Shown here: positions 55,443 to 64,000 of the stretch, in pieces
How positions within the stretch are numbered: position 1 is the stretch's first letter
Layout of the letters: every line of letters starts with the position of its first letter
NCBI GenBank assembly: GCA_036874045.1
Contig: CM072343.1
Coordinates: forward strand, 6,716,001-6,780,000
Reading direction: 5' to 3'
Source: Cymodocea nodosa
Taxonomy: Eukaryota; Streptophyta; Magnoliopsida; Alismatales; Cymodoceaceae
Length of the DNA stretch: 64,000 bases
The notes under the pieces: generated by a model
Databases searched by the model: none
Told to the model about the DNA's origin: nothing
Seen by the model: the letters and a program-made list of their open reading frames with translations, nothing else
Program-made: the position numbers and the translations under genes

Positions 55443-57425
55443 TGTTTGGATTTTCCTAGCACGACACCAAAAAAACTTGGATTTGTTACTTCTGTGTTTA
55501 CTTAGTTAATTTATCTTTATGCCTATTTTTTTTTAGAAGTAAACAAACAACCTTTAATACAATTTAGATATTAATTCTAATTTGTACTTTATCTGCAAGT
55601 GCATAGTGTCTATTGTATCAGTGTGCAAGTACAAGTTGATCCCATAGGAAATTGCTTAAGAGTTGAGAACTGTCCATTTGTTAACAATCAAATTTATATA
55701 TTCAATAAGCTCTCCGTTGAATTATAGTTAACTCAAAGGACAAAGTTCGTTGAGTTATGGCTAACTCAACGGACTAACCTTGTGGACTTAAGTTAACTCC
55801 ACGAGCCTGTCTTTTCTTTTTAATACTGCTATTTACAAAGGAATTTGGCCAACCATTGGGCGATTCCACAGATTGTAAATAACATCAATTATGCTCTTTA
55901 ATGTTAGTAAACATTGGATTTATCATTAAGCATACTAACATTCAGATAATTCAAACAGTAACCATTAAAATTTTTAAGTCTTTTGAATGAACTAATATCA
56001 GTAAACTGTAAAACTAAAACTAAAATAAAACAATCACAACACTGATAAAGATAACATTAATCACGATACAACACAAACAATACAACACTCAAATACAACA
56101 TACAAACATAGATAAATTGTTTTTGGTATTTTTGTTTTAATATGAACATGGAAATGGGCGAAAGGTGAAATGTAAAGTAATCTCAATTGAGAGTAAATAC
56201 TTCCGTCACTACATACGACATGAAGAAAATATTCTCACAGACCTCCGATGGTTGGTGATTGTGGTGGTTATGGTGGTGGTAATGATGGTTGGTGTGGTAC
56301 TTCAGAGAATTGCCGACACTATCTGTAAAAAGCTCGGTGCTCCTCCTCTGTACACACTGGCTGCCCATCGATCACACATACTTTATTTCTTTTTGTTCTT
56401 TTCTTTTATATTTCTTCAGTGGTAACTGTTTCTGTTTGAATGGTCGGTTGGATTTCCTTCATTCATATCAATGATGATGATTTCTTCTCCCTTCGACGAG
56501 TGAATTCCTACGTGATACGTGCGATCGTGGTTTTTTTCTTCCAACTATCTGTTCCTGCAACCGCTACAATGGTATATTAGAAAATAAATAGTCCATGGAG
56601 TTACAGATAACTCAACGGACTTTCTTCATTGATTTAACTATAAAACACGTGTATAAATTTAACTATCCGATGCTTAGATGCATTTCAGATACTTATAAAC
56701 TTAACTATCTAATGCTCAAATGCATTTCGGATAGTTACAAATAACTCACCGATATATAACTTAAATAAATCTACCAGATCTCGACACGTGTCAGCAGCAG
56801 TTTAATAATAAAAAAAATATTTCAGAGAGTTACAAGTCTAACTATCCGATGCTCAGATGCATTTCGGATAGTTATAGATAACTCACCGAAAATCCACTTA
56901 AGTCACTTTCCCAGAACATGACACGTGTTCACAGCTATTTTATAAATAAAAAGAGATTTCAGAGAGTTACACATATAACTGTCCAATGCCTAGTTGCAAT
57001 TTCGGATAGTTATAGATAACTCACCAAAAGTTCACTTAAGTCATGCATTATGGTTTTGACACGTGTACTTCAGAAAATAATAAAATATTCTTTTAAAACA
57101 TAACTATTCGATAGTTTAAACATAACTATCCGATACATGTTCGGTATGTTAAACATAATTGTCCGAAATATGTTTGGTATGATAAACATAACTGTCCGAA
57201 ATATCAGAAAATTTGGAAACTTAAGAATTTCACAGCTTGCAACTTACCAACAGTTCAGAAATATACTAAATTGACATTAATTCCCCTAATTTAAGCAGAT
57301 TCTTTAATTAAAGCATATAACAGTGCAATTATAACATAATGGCCTAATTCTCATATGATAAGCTAAATATTATGCAATTAGTCATCATTTAACCGTTAAT
57401 AATATGCACTTTTTCATTCTAAACA
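55443..57425 (-). repeat. Gypsy D 5' LTR (1983 bp, internal deletion)
   Basis: It has the same termini as the 3' LTR. At about 56218 CATACGACATGAAGAAAATATTC joins sequences that are about 245 bp apart in the 3' LTR (41953 to about 42200), so a segment just upstream of the TATA-proximal region was lost, apparently after insertion. Confidence 0.9.
56401..56414 (-). promoter_or_regulatory. TATA-like box in gypsy D 5' LTR
   Basis: The minus strand reads GAAATATAAAAGAA, conserved in all family LTRs seen (near 42390, 31210, 36510 and, in plus orientation, 29622). It is a plausible core promoter for the element transcript. Confidence 0.5.
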
Positions 57426-57581
57426 GGAACCCAAGCTCCTATGCCTTTGGTGGCTCACAAGCACGCTAGTTGGTTTCCTAGAATAGATACCAACAAACTG
57501 GATTTAAAATTTTTCTTTTCCTTTTCTTTTTCTAAAAATAGATGTAGAATGCACACAACATTAAAAGCATAGAATCACAAT

Positions 57582-58721
57582 TTAAGAACATGATTGAAAA
57601 GTAGTAACAAACAGAATAAACGTGTCAGTCCAAGCAAACTTTTTAGGCGTAATTCTTCTTCCTATTAATTCTATTTTAATGTAGTTCATTTTCCTTTTTA
57701 ACTTGTAAACTTGTAGTATGTTATCAATACTAAATATGAGTGTATTTCCATTAATGAATTGAAATGTAGAAAGGGATCCTCTTTTATTCCAAGATAATGT
57801 AGCTGTTTCTATTTCTACATCTATTTCGATATATTCCTCTTCCCACTTCCATTCATTTAGGTCTTTTATAATCCATATTTGAAATTTCCTCAATTCATCC
57901 CACCATCTAATCAGACATAAAGTGGGATCATCATATTCATTATACCACATTCCTAATTGAGTTTTATCATATTCTGAAGATGGTGGGTTAGCTATATCAC
58001 TAGGTATAAGCAATATTTCTATAAAGTCATCATCATAAATATCTATGCTTACTATGTATAATTCAAATCTAAATGCAATTGATATATCTGTGACTAAATA
58101 TATACATCCATCAAGTATGACATGTATGTTGTTAATTAATGCTTTCTGTCTTAGATATATCATAGTATTTTCAGTCTAAGATCTATTCAGAAAATTATAC
58201 ACACTTAAGCATAAATCTTCATCCCAATTTCCAATTGGTCTCCAATAATACAATTTTTCAGGAATGGTCAAATTTTTATCAGAAAATGTTAAAGCTGACC
58301 CAATATTTTCAGTTGGCACTTCAAATTTATTTGGCCTTCCTATATTCCATTCTTCTCTAGTGATAGGATTTCTAATCAAAATATCAGGTAACAGAATTGC
58401 ATATCTTGGTTTGGTTCTGTAAATAATTAATCCTTCGTCTATTCCCATAATATGATCTATTCCTTCTAATGTATTGGGTGGAATTCTAGCAGTTTCTTTC
58501 ATATTCAGATATTCATAGCTAATGGAACTACGATTAAATGACTTCCATAAAAATTCATCTCTAATCTTAGTTATTTATGCAGCTTGTAGTCTATGAAAAT
58601 ACTTTTCTCTAACATAGTCTTTAATTTCCTTCACTACACAACACAATCTACACAGATCTTTAGCTGACAGATTACTAAGTACTTCCCTTAGTGCATCTAG
58701 TGGTAATTTCATCAATTCCAT
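57582..58721 (-). pseudogene. F-box protein copy in gypsy C
   Basis: A homologue of the gypsy D F-box gene in the same element position, in one frame of 379 codons without frameshift. Start MELMKLPLDALREVLSNLS; NPITREEW and EWKWEEEYIEIDVEI are conserved. It has only two nonsense codons: TAA near the end of the F-box region (QAA-stop-ITK) and TAG where D has Trp (RS-stop-TEN). Neither is shared with D. Gypsy D is inserted about 155 bp beyond its stop. Confidence 0.85.
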
Positions 58722-58791
58722 CTATTGTGATTCTGTATAACATAAACAAAAATTAACAGAGACAAAATCAACATAGCTACCTTCTTACCCT

Positions 58792-58850
58792 CGTGGAGTT
58801 AGGTCATAACTCAACGGACTAAGTTCGTTGAGTTAAGTAATAACTTTACG
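58792..58850. repeat. Dyad repeats between gag and F-box (gypsy C)
   Basis: CTCGTGGAGTTAGGTCATAAC with TCAACGG, then TCGTTGAGTTAAGTAATAAC: the same arrangement as at 46380-46443. Confidence 0.78.
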
Positions 58851-58939
58851 ATACTACTAACTACAATTAAACTTACATTTTTTATTATTATATTTTTTTA
58901 CTTACTATATTATACACAGTTACTTAAGTTATACTACTT

Positions 58940-60288
58940 CATTCAACTTCCCTCCCATAGGAGATATCAATTTCATTAACAGTTCTATTGACGGGGTTAG
59001 GTACTGCTTGCATTAGCAATCCTCTAGTAGGTCTAACTTCCATTGATTCCTTCTGTCTAGGGGGTATATTTCTATTCATATTTTGATTTTGAATTGCAGC
59101 ATTTCCAAATACAAGATTTAGACGATTGATTAATTGTTGAATTATCTTTTCTAATTTCTCTATTCTAGATCCTTGTTCAATTAATGCTTCATAACTTATA
59201 TTTTTGTCATTTATATTTTCTCCTCCCTGGAAATTATTGTTTCTTCAAGATAAATTCGGGTGATTTCTCCAATTAGGGTTATAAGAATTTTCAAAGTTAT
59301 CTTTCTAGTTTCTAGCATAAATAATATCTAAGTCATTAACATTTGCATTCTTTTCTGCTAGCTTTTGATTTAATGATAACTCTTCTATTTTCTTTGTTAA
59401 TTCAGTTAATTTAACTTCAAGCATAGTACTTGAATCTATTTCATGCATTCCCCTTGGCAATATTCTTTTATCTATAATAGCTTCAGCTGAGTTTTCCCAC
59501 TATGTCGTTCTTTTTGCAAAGTTTTCTAAATATGCCCATGCTTCTTCACTACATAGTTTTAAAAATCCATTCTAACAAGTAGATTCTAATAAAGATTTCG
59601 TTGAAACATCTTTGCCTTCATAAATTATACCTATTAATTATGCTTTACTCATTGCATGATGTGGACATTGAGTCAGTAAATCTTTAAATCTTTCAAAATA
59701 TTTCCAAAATGATTCTCCTTATTTTTGGCTACACATTAATATTTCCTTTTTGTTTTTAGTCATTTGATGTGTTGGATAATATTTTTCTAGAAAAACAGAG
59801 CAAAATTTATTCCATGCAGAAATTGAATCAGGCAATAGAGTATATAACCATCTCTTAGTTGTGTCTTTTAAAGCAAAAGAGATATATCTAAGTTTAATAG
59901 CATCAATATTCATGTACAGCATTTTCATCATTTGACAAACTTCGTTAAATTCTCTAAGGAAATAATAGGCATCTTCTCTTTCTAATCCATGAAAATGTGG
60001 CAATTGACTAATATAATTAGATTTCAATTCAAACCTATCTCCCTCAAAGTTTGGCAACCGAATATATGAAGACTCATCAACTAATTCAGGATATAGAATT
60101 TCCCCTAATGGTTTTTCTATTGGAGCAGTCATATCTTCGTTCTCTTTTAAAGAAAGGTTAGCTACACCCCTAAGGATTTTGTTAAAGTCCAATTCAGAAA
60201 ATATTTCAATACGCCTTGGTGTTGAATAATCCTGTGTAAGTGTTCTTACTAATCATTTAGTGTTAGGAGAACGAATCTGTGTGCTCAT
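58940..60288 (-). pseudogene. Gypsy C gag capsid ORF
   Basis: The start MSTQIRSPNTK is at 60288, followed by TGA where D has CGA. Its capsid region is nearly the same as D (158 codons uninterrupted, 60192-59719), the middle holds LTKKIEELSLNQKLAEKN and the tail YNPNWRNHPNLS. Stops include TAA/TAG/TGA at Gln or Trp positions of D. The stop before WEN is TAG in both copies, and the Trp in NLSWR-type context is TAG in D but TGA in C. Its length suggests at least one frame change. No zinc knuckle is present. Confidence 0.85.
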
Positions 60289-61283
60289 AAACTCTTAACA
60301 TAAAGTAAAATAGCAAAAGTTTAATTACATACCAGTCTAAAGCTTTGTTTTCAGTAAATAGTTGTTGATAGATGAAGTTGAATCAGCTGCTTCTCCTTCC
60401 AGTTCCCCAACGAATTTTGTTTCATTCCTCAAGTGCTAGTAACTTATAAATAACATTCTGTTCTATATTTATAATGCATGTCCATAAGGCAAATGAATCT
60501 CATTACAAGAACGTGTATTGTAATGTGCCGTATGGTTCCTATTTTTATGGATACGTGTTCCACTTCTAATTTCAAATTTCAATAACCGCTAAACCTACGA
60601 AGTTTCATTCGTGGTTGAAAGAATAACTGTTCAGCTTAATCCATAAACTAACCTCGTTGAGTTACAGTTAACTCAACGAACTAACTTCAGTTACTGTTTG
60701 CTAACTCCACGGACTAACTTCGAGTTACAGTTAACTCAATAGAGTGACCTTATATTTTATTTATTGACCTCGTGGAGTTAAGGTTAACTCAATGAACTAA
60801 CTTCGTTGAGTTAACACTATACAAATTTTCTAAAACTTACTCCTCATATTAACTTCTATATTTTTTCTCCTACATTTTGTCAACTTAAGTAAAGTTAAAT
60901 ACATGTCATTAATGAAGTGTTCTAATTAAAACTCATTTAAATCTAAACATTATATGCATATATAACTTACAGTTCATTTCATGTTATGTAGAATTTACAT
61001 TTTACTTTTCAGCATGAAGATATGCTCAAGCATTAACCAAACATTGTGCATTTAATCATGTCATTCAGAAAATTTGTAAATCTTTTAAACAGTCTTGCAC
61101 ATTGTTTACAATTATATAATATTCAAGATAGTTCATCAATTATATCATTCATTCTAAAACACAAATGTAATAGCATTTGAAAAATATTCATTTACAATAC
61201 AAATATTCATTAAATAATTTACATTTACATTCAATCAGATATTTTCAATACAAATATAAGTATAAGTAGACAAATAATACAGT
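60289..61283 (-). other. Gypsy C spacer between ORF-E and gag
   Basis: No gene is present. GTTGAGTTA/TAACTC dyads at about 60655-60810, then about 450 bp of AT-rich sequence with nothing recognisable. Confidence 0.72.
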
Positions 61284-63539
61284 TTAATCTTTCTTCCTAA
61301 GTTCATCTACTTCCTTCTGGAGTTTTTCTAATTGTTGCTCTAATTAATTTATCCTCTCTATAGCTCCAATAATGTCTCTAGAAGGTACAGATACTTCAAC
61401 AACTGCAACATTGTAGTTTTTGTATTCCTTCACTGAAATAACTCTTGATTTTATCCTTTTAGATGTCCATCTCGTGAAGTCAATACAGTCCCCCATCAGT
61501 ATAAGTATCAAATCTCCATAAAATAATTTCTTCTTTGCAGATTTTATCTTGGACAGGAAAACTTGACACCAATTAACTTGGATTCTACTCACAACTGCAT
61601 ATGTGGCCCATTTGACAAACTGACTTAATTCAATATCATGGCCTTATCGTTGATAGACATTTTTAATCAAAATGTTACCTATCATGTGTGCTTTCCCATT
61701 TAAGTGCTTCAATTTGTTTAATAATGTCACACTAGGATTAATAGCTAAACTATCCTTGATTTCCTGCTCTATCCACTCAATGGCAGTTATGCTTTCCATT
61801 ATTTCTTTCCCTTCATTTCTCAATCCTAAAATATTGTGGAGAAGCTCTAGTGTTATCTGTATATCATCTTGCTCCACGTTGGAAATTAATCCATTTTCTT
61901 CTTCTCTTAAATTTGCATAGAAGTAGGGTACTAGATTCTCATATACTACATGCCCTCTCTATTGAGAAATAAATTGCAGTAGACCTTGGAACATAAATAA
62001 ATCCTTAATTTCCTACATACCATCCCAGTTTGCTGGTCTACTGTAAATAATATCATAACCCCTAATCTCTTGATATTTATTATATGCTTCTTGACTCTCA
62101 AAGTGTACTTCATTTAAAACTATTGCTTCAGTTAGGTCAGGAATTTGAATTTGTTGTTCTAGAGGGGTTTGCTCTTGAATTTCCTCTTCCATGTGTTGAA
62201 CTTGAATTGGCTGGGAATGCTCTGGAGATTCCTGCATTTTTTCTTCTGCTTCTGTCTATGGTGGTGAGCCGGCAGAACTCTCCACTCTATCTTGAATTCT
62301 TTCAATTAATTGCTGAAGAGTCTTTCCCTCTTCAGTGGAATCTATCAAGTCATTTCCTTCCTGTTCAATATGCTCTTGTTCAGCTTCTTGTTCAATTTCT
62401 TCTCTTTCTTCTTTCTCCTGACTACCAATCTTCATTGTCACTATTCTTTTTTATTCTATGGTAGATTGGGATGGAGTCACGGGCAAATCAGCTTCTACCC
62501 TAATTTCTGTTTCTTTTGTTTGTATAGGCTGTAGATTAGTTTCAGCCTATTTTCCTTCTTCTCTTTGCTCTTGCTATTGCTGCTCCTCCTTAGAATTGGA
62601 TAGCAGGTTTACAAAAATTGGCTCTACAGGCCCTACTAACATTTGCATTTCAGATTTAATCTCGTCTTGATGTTCAGACACTATGTCTTTTCCTTTCCTT
62701 CTTCTAATTAATTATGCTTGATTTTCCTCTTCCTCATTTGAGATTAAATCTATAAAAATAGGCTCTGCAGGTCTTTGAGCCACAGGTACTGGCTCATCCT
62801 GTTTAACGTTTTCTATAATTGCTGGTCTTGAAGGACCAACTTCAGCTTCTCTTGCAGCACTTGATCTAGCTACTTCCTGATGTTGCTCTATTTTAATTTT
62901 GTATTGGTCTTTCAACTTTTCTTCTGCCTGCCTTCTCTTTATGGCATCATACAGAATATGTGCCTTGGCTATAGCCATTTCTTCATTATCTCCTTGGTCT
63001 TTTGCTGTTTTGACCAAGCTAGCAAACTCTTTATCTTCATCTTCAGTTCTTGGCCAAACAAATTCTATTCGTGATAATGGCTCTATTGGTGGAACTGAAG
63101 GTCCTAGCTATTGTTCCTTAGGGACAAGTCTTTTAGCAGTCAGTTCTTGTTGTTCTTCTATTGCTTGTTCTTCATTTCCTTTCCTTTGTTGCTCCCAGAT
63201 TGCCCACTGAGCCCGTCTACCTATGCATTTTTTGAACCAGAGTCGGGACTTACGTTGGATCAACTCTAGGGCAACTTCATTATTTGGCCTGATTCATCTT
63301 TCTCTATTTACAGTAACTTCCATTGCTACTCTAATTCTCGTTTCCATAATCTAAGGTATTTTTATGCCTAAATCCACTAACACTTTCCTCTAGTAGAAAA
63401 GGTTAGATTCTACCTTTTGTAGCTCTTTTTGCCTCGTTGTATTTCTGATCTTTTGCCTCATGTGCCATTCTTCCGATTCTTTAAGAAATTCTGACATGTC
63501 AACTACATCCTCCTAGAATTCTAGTGTCATCTTTGTCAT
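61284..63539 (-). pseudogene. Gypsy C ORF-E (Glu-rich ORF, 751 codons)
   Basis: This is the best copy of ORF-E: one continuous frame from MTKMTLEF at 63539 to the TAA at 61284, no frameshift, about 14 nonsense codons of which about ten are TAG. Domains: basic helical N-terminus (residues 1-120), coiled-coil-like AKAHILYDAIKRRQAEEKL, Glu-rich middle with RPAEPIFIDLISNEEEE, and a C-terminal domain from about residue 480 (YQEIRGYDIIYSR, YFYANLRE, LLHNILGLRNEGKE, GDCIDFTRWTSKRIKS). The C-terminus is a coiled coil (EKLQKEVDELRKKD). The C-terminal domain resembles the putative plant transposon protein domain. Role unknown. Confidence 0.8.
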
Positions 63540-64000
63540 CGTAGAGTTATGAAATAGAACGGAATCACTTTGCTCTCTACTGTTCTAAGTTCTAAATGAG
63601 TTGGTGAATAATGCCCCCAAATCCTAAGTTTTAGTATAAATAAGCCCTAAGTTTAGGCGAGTAATCGGGTCAATTTCCCACGCAAACTCTCGCTCTCTCA
63701 TCAATCTCTCCGTGGAGTTACGGTTAACTCCACAGACTAAGTTCATGAACTTAACTACAGTACTTCGTTGAGTTATAGTTTACTCAACGGGGTAAGCTTG
63801 CTAACTTATCCTAGACTCAATAGAGTAAGTTCATTAAGTTAAGCATAACTCAACGGACTTCTCGTAAAGTTATATCTAATAAAAATACTTATAATAATAA
63901 TATTTACTTCGGTCAAGACCAAAGAATTTTGGTCTAATCGACTCTTAATGTTTTTAGCATTTTAGAATTTTCGGTCAAACTATTATATTCCTCAATTGAA
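63540..64000 (-). other. Gypsy C spacer between integrase and ORF-E (cut by window end)
   Basis: Dyads TCTCCGTGGAGTTACGG with TAACTCCACAG, CTTCGTTGAGTTATAG with TTTACTCAACGG, and others up to about 63860, matching those at 50293-50393 in D. Then GGTCAAGACCAAAG-type sequence. Integrase should lie beyond 64000. Confidence 0.7.

Larger units (their letters stand above)
41187..57425 (-). mobile_element. Gypsy D: complete Athila-like element, 16.2 kb, with permuted gag and F-box cargo
   Basis: The element has full termini (TGTTTAG...YCCAARCA), a 5-bp TSD, a 5' LTR at 55443-57425, a tRNA-Asp PBS, a PPT and a 3' LTR at 41187-43414. Internal order on its strand is zinc knuckle, protease, RT, RNase H, integrase, Glu-rich ORF-E, gag capsid, F-box protein, a 1.75-kb noncoding region, then PPT. 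In ordinary Athila elements gag precedes pol; here capsid lies after integrase. It is nested in gypsy C near C's own F-box end. Nonsense codons make gag, pol and ORF-E defective, but the F-box ORF is open. Confidence 0.93.
41182..57430. repeat. Target-site duplication GGAAC of gypsy D
   Basis: GGAAC is at 41182-41186 and 57426-57430. Joining the flanks gives ...TTTGTGGAACCCAAGCTCCTATGCC, which matches the corresponding uninterrupted sequence inside D near 44955-44985 (CTTGTGTGAAACCCAGGCTCC). Confidence 0.94.

Noticed and set aside
901..63539. UAG read as an amino acid (recoded stop)
   Set aside because: Paralogous copies have CAG, CAA or TGG at these places, and TAA and TGA also occur. Ordinary decay in plant DNA explains it better.

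Overview
This window is plant nuclear DNA made almost entirely of LTR retrotransposons. The evidence is Ty1/copia and Ty3/gypsy polyproteins, primer-binding sites (PBS) for tRNA-iMet (copia) and tRNA-Asp (gypsy, Athila-like), polypurine tracts (PPT), and several insertions with perfect 5-bp target-site duplications (TSD). I see no ordinary host gene, rRNA, tRNA or CRISPR array. The base composition is strongly AT-rich except for a GC-rich repeat at 1-540. The setting looks like heterochromatin of a large, repeat-rich angiosperm genome; I cannot name the species.

Layout. 1-900: GC-rich repeat and a 280-bp minus-strand LTR with its PBS. 901-6661: right part of a SIRE-like copia element (copia-1) with its 3' LTR, itself inserted in a second SIRE-like copy (copia-2, 6662-10065). 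10066-10699: an inverted LTR piece. 10968-16695: 5' LTR, gag and pol of copia-3, interrupted by a solo LTR (14873-15852, TSD GGAGG). 16696-19310: an inverted copia LTR, then the LTR and gag start of copia-4. 19311-27846: copia-5, interrupted by a complete Tnt1/Tork-like element (copia-6, 20547-25789, TSD TCATG). 27847-64000: nested copies of one Athila-like gypsy family. These are A (minus, LTR piece), B (plus, LTR-PBS-pol, with a solo LTR at 29975-32241, TSD AGGAG), C (minus, from 35366 past the window end) and D (minus, complete, 41187-57425, 16.2 kb, TSD GGAAC). From copia-3 to D the stack is eight levels deep, and the right halves of all outer levels should lie beyond 64000.

The gypsy family is the unusual part. 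Read 5' to 3' on its own strand, D runs LTR - PBS - zinc knuckle/protease/RT/RNase H/integrase - a Glu-rich ORF ('ORF-E') - gag capsid - an F-box protein gene - PPT - LTR. The capsid part of gag therefore lies downstream of integrase, separated from its zinc knuckle, and a captured F-box gene is carried at the 3' end. The same order is seen in C (ORF-E, gag, F-box) and B (LTR, PBS, zinc knuckle, protease). In D the F-box ORF is uninterrupted over 377 codons while gag, pol and ORF-E carry nonsense codons, some of them shared between copies. Each junction between these gene blocks, and the LTR, carries the same short dyad (GTTGAGTTA ... TAACTCAAC). A related dyad vocabulary (GGATAGTTA/TAACTATCC, ACTTAAGT, CACGTG) fills the LTRs of both copia and gypsy elements, and two LTR blocks are visibly shared between the two superfamilies.

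Most coding regions are decayed, mainly by nonsense changes of the C-to-T / G-to-A type. All boundaries were read by hand from the sequence; no alignment or database search was run.
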